A stretch of DNA of 64,000 nucleotides from CAWGXG01 sp963826505 (GCA_963826505.1 CAWGXG010000008.1:310001-374000); one strand, 5' to 3'. Positions 16,664 through 25,982 are shown, counted from the stretch's first letter. Notes: generated by a model from the sequence alone, not told the origin. A program made the numbers and translations.

Positions 16664-18496
16664 ATGAGTGACGTTCAACCTTCGACAATAGACTCGCTGT
16701 TCGGCGACCGCGAGCCGATCGTCAATGATTTCCAGATCATGATTGCAACAGTCAACGGGTCGGGCAGCCAGACGGCCAACACCACGCTGTTACGATCAAT
16801 CTTCCGCATGGGTATCCCCGTGAGTGGCAAGAACATTTTCCCCTCCAACATCCAGGGGCTGCCCACATGGTTCACCGTGCGCGTGAGCAAAGATGGGTAT
16901 GTCGCGCGCCGCGAAGATTATCATGTTCTGGTGGTCATGAATCAAGACACCGTACAAGAGGATATCGCCAACCTCGCTAGCGGTGGCGTCTGCTTTTTCC
17001 CCGAAGAGTGGAAAATCAACCAGGACCGCACGGATATCACTTACTATCCCATGCCGGTCAAAGCGGTGGTGGATACGCTGGAAGTGTCTTCCAGCTTGAA
17101 GCCCTATGTTGCGAATATGGTGTATGTCGGCGCGTTGGCGGCGCTGCTCAATATTAGCCTGGATGAGATCGCGTTTTCCCTCGATTTCCACTTCGGGGGC
17201 AAGGCCAAAGCCATCAATCTGAATATGTCGGCAGTGCGCAAGGCGTATGACTGGATGATGGACAATCTCGCCAAGACTGATCCGTATCGCATCGAACCGT
17301 TGAAGCTCACGGAAGGGATGCTGCTCCTGGATGGTAATTCGGCGGGCGCGTTGGGCGCGGTGTTTGGCGGCGTCACGGTGGCGGCCTGGTACCCGATTAC
17401 ACCATCCACCAGCCTCATCGATTCCTTGCGGGAATATCTGTCCGACATGCGCACCGATCCCGAAACCGGGGCGGCAACGTATGCCGTGATTCAGGCCGAG
17501 GACGAGATCGCCGCGATCGGTACCGTGATCGGGGCAGGTTGGGCTGGCGCGCGTGCCATGACGGCCACCTCTGGCCCTGGCATCTCGCTGATGTCCGAAT
17601 TCGCCGGAATGGCCTATTATGCCGAGGTCCCGGCAGTGATCTGGGATGTGCAGCGCATGGGGCCGAGCACTGGCCTGCCGACGCGCACCTCACAGGGCGA
17701 CGTGATGGCCGCCTATTTCCTGGGGCATGGCGACACCAAACACGTGGTCTTGCTGCCCTGCGACATTTCCGAAGCGTTCGAGTTCGGCTGGAAGGCGTTT
17801 GATCTCGCCGAACGGCTGCAAACTCTGGTGTTCGTGCTGAGCGATCTCGATCTCGGCATGAATTTGTGGATGAGCAAACCGTTCGTTTATCCTGATGTTC
17901 CGATGGATCGGGGCAAAGTGTTGAGCGCCGAAGACTTGCAGCGGCAGGGCGGGTTTGCACGCTATGCCGACGTGGACGGGGATGGAATCGGCTGGCGCAC
18001 ATTGCCCGGCACAGATCACCCGTTGGCGGCCTATTTTACGCGCGGCACCGGACATGATGACTCGGCGCATTACAGCGAGCGCCCCGAGCATTGGGTCAGC
18101 AACATGGAACGGTTGGGACGCAAGTTCGACACGGCTCGTCAACTGGTCCCCAAGCCCGTCGTCGATCGCCGGGATGGCGCACGTTTCGGTATCCTTTCTT
18201 ATGGAACAACGGATGCGTGTGTCGTCGAGAGTCGCGACCGGCTGCGCGCTCGCGAAGTCGAAAGCGATTACTTGCGCTTGCGGGCACTGCCGTTTGAAGA
18301 CACTACGAGCCAGTTCCTGGCCGACCACGACCGGGTGTATGTAGTCGAGAATAACTTCGACGGGCAGGTCGCTAACCTGCTGCGTATGGAGTATCCCGAA
18401 TTCGCTACGCGGATCGTTTCTCTCACACATGCGGATGGCTTGCCCATCGCCCCACGCTGGCTGGTGTCGGCCATTTTGGATCACGAACAGGAGTAG
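16664..18496 (+). CDS. korA: 2-oxoacid:acceptor oxidoreductase, gamma-alpha fused subunit
   Basis: A 610-residue subunit combining the gamma domain (residues about 20-200, beginning FQIMIATVNGSGSQTAN) with the pyrimidine-binding alpha domain (about 220-600, with GNSAGALGAVFGG and ITPSTSLIDSL, and the ATSGPGISLMSEFAG motif). With the beta subunit it oxidatively decarboxylates a 2-oxoacid such as 2-oxoglutarate to the acyl-CoA, reducing ferredoxin. Fusion order gamma-alpha matches the KorA type found in many aerobes and Chloroflexota. The 2-oxoglutarate assignment is inferred, strengthened by sucCD about 5 kb downstream. A GGAG precedes the ATG; korB starts 6 bp after the stop. Confidence 0.92.
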   Translation: MSDVQPSTIDSLFGDREPIVNDFQIMIATVNGSGSQTANTTLLRSIFRMGIPVSGKNIFPSNIQGLPTWFTVRVSKDGYVARREDYHVLVVMNQDTVQEDIANLASGGVCFFPEEWKINQDRTDITYYPMPVKAVVDTLEVSSSLKPYVANMVYVGALAALLNISLDEIAFSLDFHFGGKAKAINLNMSAVRKAYDWMMDNLAKTDPYRIEPLKLTEGMLLLDGNSAGALGAVFGGVTVAAWYPITPSTSLIDSLREYLSDMRTDPETGAATYAVIQAEDEIAAIGTVIGAGWAGARAMTATSGPGISLMSEFAGMAYYAEVPAVIWDVQRMGPSTGLPTRTSQGDVMAAYFLGHGDTKHVVLLPCDISEAFEFGWKAFDLAERLQTLVFVLSDLDLGMNLWMSKPFVYPDVPMDRGKVLSAEDLQRQGGFARYADVDGDGIGWRTLPGTDHPLAAYFTRGTGHDDSAHYSERPEHWVSNMERLGRKFDTARQLVPKPVVDRRDGARFGILSYGTTDACVVESRDRLRAREVESDYLRLRALPFEDTTSQFLADHDRVYVVENNFDGQVANLLRMEYPEFATRIVSLTHADGLPIAPRWLVSAILDHEQE

Positions 18497-18502
18497 TAAG
18501 AC

Positions 18503-19540
18503 ATGGCAACGCGCGTTAACCTGATCAATCTTCAGCGTGACGATTACAAAGGCAATAAAACGACGCTGTGTCAGGGTTGCGGCCATAACTCGATTGCGAA
18601 CCAGATCATCCAGGTGTCGTTCGAGCTGTCGCTCAACCCGCATCGCATAGTGAAGTTGAGCGGTATCGGCTGCTCAAGCAAATCGCCCGCCTATTTCCTG
18701 AACCGCTCACACGGGTTTAACTCGCTGCACGGGCGTATGCCCGCCATCGCGACCGGCTCGACCACGGCCAACCGCGACCTGATCGCGTTGGGCGTCAGCG
18801 GGGATGGCGACACCGGGAGTATTGGCCTGGGTCAATTCAAGCACATGGTGCGCCGCAATGTCCCGATTGTGTATATCATCGAGAACAACGGCGTGTACGG
18901 CCTGACGAAGGGTCAGTTTTCAGCGACGGCAGACATCGGCCAGGAACTGAAGCACGCCGGTGTCAACGAGCTGCCGCCGATTGACATTTGCATGGAAGCC
19001 CTGATTGACGATGCATCCTTTGTGGCGCGGTCGTTTGCAGGCGATGCCAAGCAGGTGCGCGAGCTGCTCAAGGCCGCACTGAGCCACAAGGGCACGGCCG
19101 TACTGGACATCATTAGCCCGTGCGTGACTTTCAACAACCACGAGACATCGACCAAAAGCTACCCTTATGGCAAAGTCCATGAGGAGCCGCTGCAGGACAT
19201 GACGTTCATCCCGGAATTCGAGGAGATCGAGATCGCGGAACAGGAGCCCGGTCAGGTGCAGAACGTGGAAATGCACGACGGGTCGCACCTGCTGCTCAAG
19301 AAACTCGATCCGACGAAGCACGATCCGACCGATCGCGGGGCCGCCTTCCGCTTGTTGGACGACGCCCGGCGCGATAATCTGTTTATCACCGGGTTGATTT
19401 ATGTCGATCGCGACCGGAAATCGCTGGCTGAACTCAGCCATCTGGTTCCGGAACCGCTGGCCCACCTGCAGGAAGAACGGATTCGTCCGTCTCACGAGCA
19501 GTTGGACAAGGTCATGTCGAAGCTGATCTGCTGCGATTGA
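18503..19540 (+). CDS. korB: 2-oxoacid:acceptor oxidoreductase, TPP-binding beta subunit
   Basis: A 345-residue beta subunit. The cluster-ligand and TPP motifs are visible: LCQGCGHNSI near residue 20, SGIGCSSKSPAYF near 52, HGRMPAIATG, and the Mg-TPP motif SGDGDTGSIGLGQFKH with ENNGVYGLTKGQ. A conserved late Cys is in SPCVTFNN. It binds thiamine diphosphate and a [4Fe-4S] cluster and completes the KorAB heterodimer. No ferredoxin gene is adjacent. Length is slightly above the common 280-340 range because of a C-terminal extension. Confidence 0.92.
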   Translation: MATRVNLINLQRDDYKGNKTTLCQGCGHNSIANQIIQVSFELSLNPHRIVKLSGIGCSSKSPAYFLNRSHGFNSLHGRMPAIATGSTTANRDLIALGVSGDGDTGSIGLGQFKHMVRRNVPIVYIIENNGVYGLTKGQFSATADIGQELKHAGVNELPPIDICMEALIDDASFVARSFAGDAKQVRELLKAALSHKGTAVLDIISPCVTFNNHETSTKSYPYGKVHEEPLQDMTFIPEFEEIEIAEQEPGQVQNVEMHDGSHLLLKKLDPTKHDPTDRGAAFRLLDDARRDNLFITGLIYVDRDRKSLAELSHLVPEPLAHLQEERIRPSHEQLDKVMSKLICCD

Positions 19541-19636
19541 TTCCGCGCGGCACGGCGGCGAATGTGAAAACGAACAGCGGCGCGCTCCGAGGTGGGGCGT
19601 GCCGTTATGTTTTGCCTCAGAAACCAGCGCGGCGTG

Positions 19637-20293
19637 TTATGCGGAATCGCCCAGTATCAAACGTCGCCGGTGAACGTGCGCCTCGTGCAGACCCAGCCCC
19701 AGCGCGGCGAGCAGCTCATCCGGACGGGCGTTGCCGTGTTCTCCGGCTTTCAAATGGGCGATCAGGCTGCCGTCTGTGTTCATGCTCAGGCCGAAGATGA
19801 GCGGGCGCAGATCATAGGGTTTCTTGCGTCCAGGGCGGATGATTTCGGGCTGGGCAAGCAAATCGGCGGCGCGCGCTGCCAGCGCGTCCTCGTCGATCTC
19901 TGTGTCGGCCAGTGTGATTACATATTCGGCACTGGACACCTGCGGGGGCAGGGCGGGTGCCTCAATGGGTATCTCGACCAGATCAGTGACGGGCAGCCCG
20001 GAGGGGACCGTAGCCATAAGGCGCGCGATCCAATCGCCAGGGAAATCGCCGTCGAGCCGTTCCGTCAGCCATACGTCCAGAAACTCGCTCTCACTCGTTA
20101 CACCAACTGGGAGCGCGGCTGCAAATTGAAGGCGCGGGCGCGGGTTGAAGCCCTGGGTATATTCCAGGGGAATTTCGGCGCGGCGTAGGACACGTTCCCA
20201 GGTAAGCGCCAGATCGAGGTGCCCGACAAAGCGCAGCGCGCCGTATTTGCCGTGGGTAATGCGGATGCGTTGTTGTGTGAGTCGTTGGTTCAT
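19637..20293 (-). CDS. DUF2344 / TIGR03936 family protein
   Basis: A 218-residue protein starting QRIRITHGKYGALRFVGHLD and continuing LTWERVLRRAEIPLEYTQGF then NPRPRLQFAAALPVGVTSE, the hallmark of the DUF2344 family. In other bacteria this domain is fused to or encoded beside a B12-binding radical SAM protein; no such partner is adjacent here. The function is not established; an RNA-modification association has been suggested for the family. The gene converges on korB and diverges from the ECF sigma gene. Confidence 0.85.
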   Translation of the reverse strand: MNQRLTQQRIRITHGKYGALRFVGHLDLALTWERVLRRAEIPLEYTQGFNPRPRLQFAAALPVGVTSESEFLDVWLTERLDGDFPGDWIARLMATVPSGLPVTDLVEIPIEAPALPPQVSSAEYVITLADTEIDEDALAARAADLLAQPEIIRPGRKKPYDLRPLIFGLSMNTDGSLIAHLKAGEHGNARPDELLAALGLGLHEAHVHRRRLILGDSA

Positions 20294-20359
20294 GCGGGCG
20301 ATTATACCAGTCCCGGCATGGCAAATCCACTGTTAACGCTAGTAGCACGCCTGCTTGCT

Positions 20360-20368
20360 TGGTATACT
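20360..20368 (+). promoter_or_regulatory. extended -10 element upstream of the ECF sigma gene
   Basis: TGGTATACT is an extended -10 (TG plus TATACT) with no good -35 at 16-18 bp. It would give a leader of about 60 nt for the sigma gene at 20437. Confidence 0.4.
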
Positions 20369-20436
20369 CACCCTGCAGTATTCCCGGGTCAAAAATGGAA
20401 TCCGTAACCCTAACGGCCACGAGGTGTTAATACGTT

Positions 20437-21057
20437 ATGATTGAGCCGGACAGCCAGTCCGTTCGTAATTATGCCGGGTCCGACGATACTCAGCTCGCTT
20501 TATGGGCGAAAGAGGATACGGCTGCGTTCGGCGAGCTCTACACGCGTTACGTCACCAAAATCTACAATTATGTATATTACCGCACGGGCAATCATCACGA
20601 TGCGGAAGATTTGACTTCGCGTGTGTTCTTTCGGGCGATGGCGCATATCGACCGGTATACCGATCGTGGGGTACCGTTCTCGGCGTGGCTGTACCGCATC
20701 GCCCATAATCTGGTGGCCAATTGGCATCGCGATCGGGGTCGCCAGCGCGTGATTCCGCTGGATGACCAGGTCGTGAATGGGTTGGGAGGCGACGCTCCGG
20801 AGGTGTTCACCGAGAGCGCCGAAGAACAAAAGCTCTTGCTGGAATCGATCCGCGATTTGCCGCCCGAACGCCAGCAGTTGCTCATTCTCAAATTTGTCGA
20901 ACGGATGTCGAACGCCGAAATTGGCACTATCATGAACCGGACCGAAGGGGCGATCAAGTCGTTGTACCACCGCACGCTGCTCTCGCTGCGAGATGCGTTG
21001 GAAGGTGATGGCGACGCCGCTCAGCCGGAACGCCGCCAACGGCGGTTTGGGTTGTGA
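20437..21057 (+). CDS. ECF-family RNA polymerase sigma factor
   Basis: A 206-residue sigma-70 family protein with region 2 (residues about 25-100: FGELYTRYVTKIYNYVYYRT, DAEDLTSRVFFRAM, FSAWLYRIAHNLVANWHRD) and region 4 (about 130-190: LPPERQQLLILKFVERMSNA, then AEIGTIMNRTEGAIKSLYHR), and no region 3. It directs polymerase to a specific stress regulon. The following 138-residue gene, 50 bp downstream with a transmembrane segment, is the likely partner or anti-sigma. A basic tail (RRQRRFGL) ends the protein. Confidence 0.9.
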   Translation: MIEPDSQSVRNYAGSDDTQLALWAKEDTAAFGELYTRYVTKIYNYVYYRTGNHHDAEDLTSRVFFRAMAHIDRYTDRGVPFSAWLYRIAHNLVANWHRDRGRQRVIPLDDQVVNGLGGDAPEVFTESAEEQKLLLESIRDLPPERQQLLILKFVERMSNAEIGTIMNRTEGAIKSLYHRTLLSLRDALEGDGDAAQPERRQRRFGL

Positions 21058-21107
21058 ACGTGGGCATACTGCTCTGATCGTTAGGCCGACTGTAGGGGAC
21101 AAAACAG

Positions 21108-21524
21108 ATGTCACTGCCATTCTTCTTTTCCCGCCAGGATCAAAATACCCAAAACGTGTTGATGGCCTATGCTGACGCGCTGGTGTCCGGAACACCGCCC
21201 AGCGATGATCTACTGGCAGACGTCGATGAGGATCTGCGCGATTCGATCCAGGATTTGTTCGCGCTTGCCGGACAGATCAGCCTCGGTCTAACCCAGGTCG
21301 TGCCCTCGGAGCAGTTCGTCGCCGAACTGCGCAGCCGATTGCTAGACGTGGAAGGCGTGCATTACCTGTCTTGGCTGGGGCGCTGGCGTCAGCTTCCGCC
21401 CAAAACGCAGATTGCCGCTGGCATCGGCGGTGCTACACTTACGGCGGGTGTAGTGTTGATTGCTGCGCGGTCAGTATCCGACGTGTGGGATTCATGGCGC
21501 AGCCGCCGCGAAGCTACAGCGTGA
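21108..21524 (+). CDS. small membrane protein, possible anti-sigma partner
   Basis: A 138-residue protein of unknown family. Residues 1-75 are cytosolic and acidic (LMAYADALVSGTPPSDDLL-type helix), followed by a basic region and one transmembrane helix (IAAGIGGATLTAGVVLIAA), with a short basic tail. The layout, a soluble N-terminal domain plus one membrane helix directly after an ECF sigma gene, is that of many anti-sigma factors, but no H-x3-C-x2-C zinc motif is present. Function as an anti-sigma is inference from position. Confidence 0.7.
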   Translation: MSLPFFFSRQDQNTQNVLMAYADALVSGTPPSDDLLADVDEDLRDSIQDLFALAGQISLGLTQVVPSEQFVAELRSRLLDVEGVHYLSWLGRWRQLPPKTQIAAGIGGATLTAGVVLIAARSVSDVWDSWRSRREATA

Positions 21525-21576
21525 TCGGTGGCTGACCCGCATCGGTCGTCAGTAGTGAGGGGAAAGGCGCACCCTG

Positions 21577-22710
21577 ATGAATGAGCGTTACGCAAAGATA
21601 ACAGGCTGGGGCAAATACGTTCCCGAACGCGTGTTGACCAATGCGGATCTTGCTCAGATGGTCGATACTAGCGACGAGTGGATCACAACGCGGACCGGCA
21701 TCAAAGAACGCCACCTTCGTACCGAGAACGATACCACATCCAGTATGGGAGTAGCCGCCTCGCAGGCCGCGCTTCAGGTGGCCGGGATCACCCCAAAAGA
21801 CCTCGATCTGATCATTGTGGCTACTTCCTCACCTGACTATTTGCTGCCGTCGGTGGCCAGCCAGGTGCAAGACCTGTTAGGCGCAGAATGCGGCGCGTTC
21901 AGCCTGGTTGCCGGGTGTTCTGGTTGGGTCTACGCTCTGACGACGGCGAGCCAGTTCATCACGACTGGCGCTTACAACCGGATTCTGGTGGTCGGTGTCG
22001 AGATCATCTCGTTTGCTATGGATTTTACCGATCGCACGACGTGCGTCTTGTTTGGTGACGCCGCGGCGGCGACGGTTGTCGAAGTCAGTGACGAGCCGGG
22101 CGGATTGCTGTCGTTCGAGCTTGGCTCTGACGGGTCTGGTGCAATGGCGCTGTACGTGCCCGATGGTGGCTCGACGCACCCGATTACCCAGAAAACAGTG
22201 GATGAGCACCGCCAGTATCTGCGGATGGATGGCCCGGAAGTGTTCAAGTTCGCGGTGCGGACGCTGGCGTCGTCGCTCAAGCGCACGATCTATAACGCTG
22301 GACTCACACCAGACGACATCGATCTCTTTATTCCGCATCAGGCCAACGCGCGCATCATTGAAGCGGCTGCTCGCCAGATGCGCGTGCCGCTTGATAAATT
22401 CTATATCAACCTGGACCGCTACGGGAACACCTCGGCGGCGTCGGTGCCGCTTGCGATGGTCGAAGCCTTCGAAGATGGGCGTCTGAAGGAAGGCGACGTG
22501 GTCGCGATGTGTGCCTTCGGCGCGGGGCTGACCTGGGCTTCCGTCGTGATGCAGATGGGCGCGGGTGAGATCAGCGCGGCACACAGCCTGTTTTCTGCCG
22601 GGCGCGCGCGTTATCTGGCCCGCCGTACCTCGGATGCCGTGCTCGATACGGCTCAATCCGCGCTACTGCCGCTTTACGCGTTTTTGTACCAGCGGCGCAA
22701 GAAAAGATAG
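21577..22710 (+). CDS. fabH: beta-ketoacyl-ACP synthase III with C-terminal extension
   Basis: A 377-residue thiolase-fold enzyme that condenses acetyl-CoA (or a branched acyl-CoA) with malonyl-ACP to start fatty acid synthesis. The catalytic triad is complete: Cys in AGCSGW (about residue 112), His in FIPHQANARI (about 252) and Asn in YGNTSAAS (about 282). The N-terminus MNERYAKITGWGKYVPERVL is typical. The core ends near residue 325 at VVMQMG; about 50 further residues, Ala/Arg-rich and ending in QRRKKR, are not part of the usual FabH. A strong terminator follows. No other fab genes are nearby. Confidence 0.9.
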   Translation: MNERYAKITGWGKYVPERVLTNADLAQMVDTSDEWITTRTGIKERHLRTENDTTSSMGVAASQAALQVAGITPKDLDLIIVATSSPDYLLPSVASQVQDLLGAECGAFSLVAGCSGWVYALTTASQFITTGAYNRILVVGVEIISFAMDFTDRTTCVLFGDAAAATVVEVSDEPGGLLSFELGSDGSGAMALYVPDGGSTHPITQKTVDEHRQYLRMDGPEVFKFAVRTLASSLKRTIYNAGLTPDDIDLFIPHQANARIIEAAARQMRVPLDKFYINLDRYGNTSAASVPLAMVEAFEDGRLKEGDVVAMCAFGAGLTWASVVMQMGAGEISAAHSLFSAGRARYLARRTSDAVLDTAQSALLPLYAFLYQRRKKR

Positions 22711-22767
22711 CGTCCTCCCTCAAGAATCCGCGCGGTGCTTGCCCGATTTGACACCTGGCACGCTGAC

Positions 22768-22804
22768 ACACTCCGGTGAGTTGATCGACCGGAGTGTTTG
22801 TTTT
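22768..22804 (+). terminator. intrinsic terminator after fabH
   Basis: A perfect 10-bp stem ACACTCCGGT / ACCGGAGTGT with a 10-nt loop, followed by TTGTTTT. Confidence 0.85.
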
Positions 22805-22934
22805 ACACTAGCGAAATGGTGACACGGTGATGGTCAATCGCCATTGGGCGGTTGCGGGTGTGGGGAGCGTCTGGCGGAATGGCCGGTTGCGGGTTGGACG
22901 TTCGGCATGGTGGTTCAAAACGGGAGAAATAACA

Positions 22935-23804
22935 ATGAGTGACGGGCAGACTAACCCGCTTATGGACGCGCGGCAGCTGGTGGCGGACTTACGCCAGCAG
23001 GTCGATGGAGACTTCACAGGACGTCTCGATGCGTTGGATCAGCTTTTGGATACCGCCCAGCGGCGCGGCGAAGGGGCGGATGCGGAAGCGCTGCGCCAAC
23101 AGAACGCGCAGCTTATCGAGATGAACGCCCAATTTGTCTCCGTCATGGTTCACGAAATCCGCGTGCCAATGACGAGCATTCGCGGCTATTCTGATATGCT
23201 GGCTAAGAATCTGGTTGGCGAACTGAACGAGATGCAAACGCAGTTTGTCGAAACGATCCGTTCCAACGTTATTCGCATGGAGCATCTCGTCACCGATATT
23301 AGCGACATCAGCAAACTGCGATCGGGCCGTCTGCGTCTTGATTCCAAAATGGACATGTACAAAAACATCGCGATGCAGGTCGAAAAAGACACGGCGGAGC
23401 TGGTTGCCAAATTGGGCCATACGCTGACCTTCGACACGCCGTCCGGCTTGCCACTGCTCAACCTGGACGGCACGCGGTTGGGGCAGGCGCTGACCAAGTT
23501 GGTTGTGAACGCGCTCCAATATACGCCAGAGGGTGGGCAGATCACTGTGCAGGCGGAAGCGGTTGACGGTCGCCTGCGGGTCAGCGTGATCGACAACGGG
23601 ATCGGGATGTCCGAGCAAGACCAGACCCATATTGGCGAACTGTTTTGGCGGGCGGACGCGGAACATGTCCGCTCATTCAAGGGGCACGGCCTTGGTCTCC
23701 CAATCGCGATGGGGTTGGTTGCGCAGATGGGCGGTGAGTTCTTCTACAAGAGCGAAGACGGAAAAGGCAGCACATTTGGATTTGTGGTGCCGGGTACGGG
23801 ATAG
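22935..23804 (+). CDS. sensor histidine kinase (HisKA-HATPase)
   Basis: A 289-residue soluble kinase without an obvious sensor domain. A coiled-coil-like N-terminus (residues 10-65) leads to HisKA with phospho-acceptor His at residue 73 in VMVHEIRVPMTSIRGYSDML, then HATPase_c with an N-box-like VVNALQYTPEGG, G1 DNGIGM and G2 GHGLGLPIA. ATG at 22935 is chosen for the GGGAGAAATAACA leader directly upstream; an earlier frame-extension exists but has no ribosome site. Orphan kinase. The HEIR replaces the common HELR/HDLR H-box form, a minor change. Confidence 0.87.
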   Translation: MSDGQTNPLMDARQLVADLRQQVDGDFTGRLDALDQLLDTAQRRGEGADAEALRQQNAQLIEMNAQFVSVMVHEIRVPMTSIRGYSDMLAKNLVGELNEMQTQFVETIRSNVIRMEHLVTDISDISKLRSGRLRLDSKMDMYKNIAMQVEKDTAELVAKLGHTLTFDTPSGLPLLNLDGTRLGQALTKLVVNALQYTPEGGQITVQAEAVDGRLRVSVIDNGIGMSEQDQTHIGELFWRADAEHVRSFKGHGLGLPIAMGLVAQMGGEFFYKSEDGKGSTFGFVVPGTG

Positions 23805-23881
23805 ATTGCGTGTGAGCCTTCTTGGGTTAGCGACAACCTGTGATCGTTCCCGCGGGAGAGCCGCGGCGAACCGATCGGGTT

Positions 23882-23909
23882 TTGAGTGCATCTAACCGAG
23901 TGTTATACT
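23882..23909 (+). promoter_or_regulatory. sigma-70 promoter of sucCD
   Basis: TTGAGT, 16-bp spacer, TATACT, 60 bp upstream of the sucC start. Good match on the correct strand. Confidence 0.68.
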
Positions 23910-23969
23910 AACGGATGGCTGTGTAAGCTATCCAGCATCCTCTAAGGCTGTCAATCTGGAGGCGTCTTT

Positions 23970-25121
23970 GTGAACCTGCACGAGTACCAATCGAAATTGC
24001 GTTTCGCCGAATTTGGAATCTCCGTCCCTAAAGGTAAGGTCGCCCAATCCCCTCAAGATGCCTACAAAATCGCCAAAGAACTTGGCGGGCCAGTGGTCGT
24101 CAAAGCGCAAGTTCTGACCGGCGGGCGCGGCAAGGCGGGCGGCGTTAAGCTCGCCCAAACCCCTGAAGAAGCCCAGCAGCGGGCGGATGACATCCTTGGG
24201 ATGGACATCAAGGGGCACAAAGTGTTGAAGGTACTGATCGATCCCGCCTCGGACATCCGCAAAGAAATTTACCTGGGCATCACCAACGACCGCGCTGCAC
24301 GCAAGCCGTTGATTATGGCCAGCTCCGAAGGCGGCATGGATATCGAAGAAGTAAATCGCACCGCACCCGAAAAGATCATGCGGGAGCACGTCGATCCGTT
24401 CCTGGGGCTGCGCGATTACCAGATTCGCAATTTGGCCTACGGGATCGAGTTGCCGCGCGATCTGTGGAAGTCCTTTATGACGATCGCGCGCGGTCTATAC
24501 CGCTGCTACGTAGAGAGCGACGCGACGCTCGCTGAGATCAATCCGCTGATCATCACAACCAGTGGCGAGCTGCTGGCCGTTGATGGCAAGATGTCGATTG
24601 ACGACAACGCGCTCTATCGCCACCCTGATCTGGCCGAAATGCGCGATTCCAGCGCCGATCCTGTGGCGGAAGTGCAAGCGCGTGCCGAGGGCCTGAGCTA
24701 TATCAAGCTCGACGGTGAGATTGGCTGCATGGTCAACGGAGCTGGGCTGGCTATGACCACCATGGACATGACCAAACTGTTCGGCGGATCGCCTGCCAAT
24801 TTCCTGGACATCGGTGGCGGAGCGAAAGCGGACACGGTGGCTGCTGCGCTGCGCATCATCCTCTCTGACTCCAATGTCAAAGCGGTGCTATTCAACATTT
24901 TTGGCGGCATCACGCGCTGTGATGAGGTCGCGCTGGGCATTCTGGCAGCCTTGAATGAGATCAATGTCGATCTGCCGATGGTGGTGCGGTTGGTGGGCAC
25001 CAACGAGGAAGAAGGCCGCCGCTTGTTGGACGAGGCGCATATTCACAACATGGTGACGGCATCAACGTTGGCTGACGCAGCACGTAAGGCGGTTGAAGCG
25101 GCGAAGCAGGCAAAGGGTTAG
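23970..25121 (+). CDS. sucC: succinyl-CoA synthetase (ADP/GDP-forming) beta subunit
   Basis: A 383-residue ATP-grasp subunit of the TCA-cycle enzyme that interconverts succinyl-CoA and succinate with nucleoside triphosphate. Start is GTG (MNLHEYQSKLRFAEFGISVP), preceded by TGGAGG. Conserved elements include VVKAQVLTGGRGKAGGVKLA, AEINPLI and the C-terminal NIFGGITRCDEVALGI, which forms the phosphohistidine-contacting loop. The sucD start is 6 bp after the stop. In this genome it would act downstream of KorAB, using succinyl-CoA from 2-oxoglutarate. Confidence 0.96.
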   Translation: MNLHEYQSKLRFAEFGISVPKGKVAQSPQDAYKIAKELGGPVVVKAQVLTGGRGKAGGVKLAQTPEEAQQRADDILGMDIKGHKVLKVLIDPASDIRKEIYLGITNDRAARKPLIMASSEGGMDIEEVNRTAPEKIMREHVDPFLGLRDYQIRNLAYGIELPRDLWKSFMTIARGLYRCYVESDATLAEINPLIITTSGELLAVDGKMSIDDNALYRHPDLAEMRDSSADPVAEVQARAEGLSYIKLDGEIGCMVNGAGLAMTTMDMTKLFGGSPANFLDIGGGAKADTVAAALRIILSDSNVKAVLFNIFGGITRCDEVALGILAALNEINVDLPMVVRLVGTNEEEGRRLLDEAHIHNMVTASTLADAARKAVEAAKQAKG

Positions 25122-25127
25122 GGCGCA

Positions 25128-25982
25128 ATGGCTATTCTCGTAGACAAGAACACGAAACTCCTGGTGCAAGGCATCACGGGGCGTGAGGGTCTGTTTCATA
25201 CCGAGCAGATGATCGAATATGGTACTGACGTCGTCGGCGGGGTCACGCCCGGCAAGGGCGGCGAGTGGGCGTTGGGCAAGCCCGTGTTTGACACCGTGAA
25301 GGCTGCCAAAGAAGCAACTGGCGCCAACACGTCGATTATTTACGTCCCGGCGGCTTTCGCCGCGGATGCTATCTATGAAGCCATTGACGCCGAAATCGAT
25401 CTCATTGTATGTATCACCGAGGGTGTGCCAGTGGCCGATATGATGAAGGTCCGCGCGCGGCTCGATCACAGCGAGAGCCGTTTGCTCGGTCCGAACTGCC
25501 CCGGGTTGCTCACTCCGGGACAGGCCAAAGTGGGGATTATGCCCGGCCATATTGCCATGCCGGGATCGGTCGGGGTTGTGTCGCGCAGTGGCACGCTGAC
25601 CTATGAGGTGGTCTATGCCCTGACGCAGCGCGGGATCGGACAGAGTACGTGTGTCGGCATTGGCGGCGATCCGGTGAATGGAACCAACTTCATCGACGTG
25701 CTGCAAAGGTTCGAAGACGATCCGGTGACTGAAAAGGTCGTGATGATCGGTGAAATCGGCGGGACCGATGAGGAAAAGGCCGCGCAGTTCATCGCCAATC
25801 ACATGACCAAGCCGGTGGTGTCCTTCATCGCCGGTCAGACCGCGCCGCCCGGCAAGCGTATGGGCCATGCGGGCGCCATTGTCGAAGGGGGCAGCGGGAC
25901 GGCAGCCGACAAGATCGCGGCGCTCAATGCAGCGGGCGTGAAGGTCGCCGAGCATCCCGAACAAATCCCGGACTTGTTGTGA
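25128..25982 (+). CDS. sucD: succinyl-CoA synthetase alpha subunit
   Basis: A 284-residue alpha subunit. The CoA-binding Rossmann domain begins LLVQGITGREGLFHTEQMIE, with GVTPGKGG following; the active-site phospho-His is in GHAGAIVEGGSGTA and the SRSGTLTYEVV loop is conserved. Together with SucC it forms the heterotetramer of the TCA cycle. The two genes form a simple operon with its own promoter and no terminator seen before the next promoter at 26038. Confidence 0.96.
   Translation: MAILVDKNTKLLVQGITGREGLFHTEQMIEYGTDVVGGVTPGKGGEWALGKPVFDTVKAAKEATGANTSIIYVPAAFAADAIYEAIDAEIDLIVCITEGVPVADMMKVRARLDHSESRLLGPNCPGLLTPGQAKVGIMPGHIAMPGSVGVVSRSGTLTYEVVYALTQRGIGQSTCVGIGGDPVNGTNFIDVLQRFEDDPVTEKVVMIGEIGGTDEEKAAQFIANHMTKPVVSFIAGQTAPPGKRMGHAGAIVEGGSGTAADKIAALNAAGVKVAEHPEQIPDLL

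Noticed and set aside
17690..18643. 317-codon open frame on the minus strand within korA/korB
   Set aside because: Antisense to conserved 2-oxoacid oxidoreductase sequence and spans both genes.
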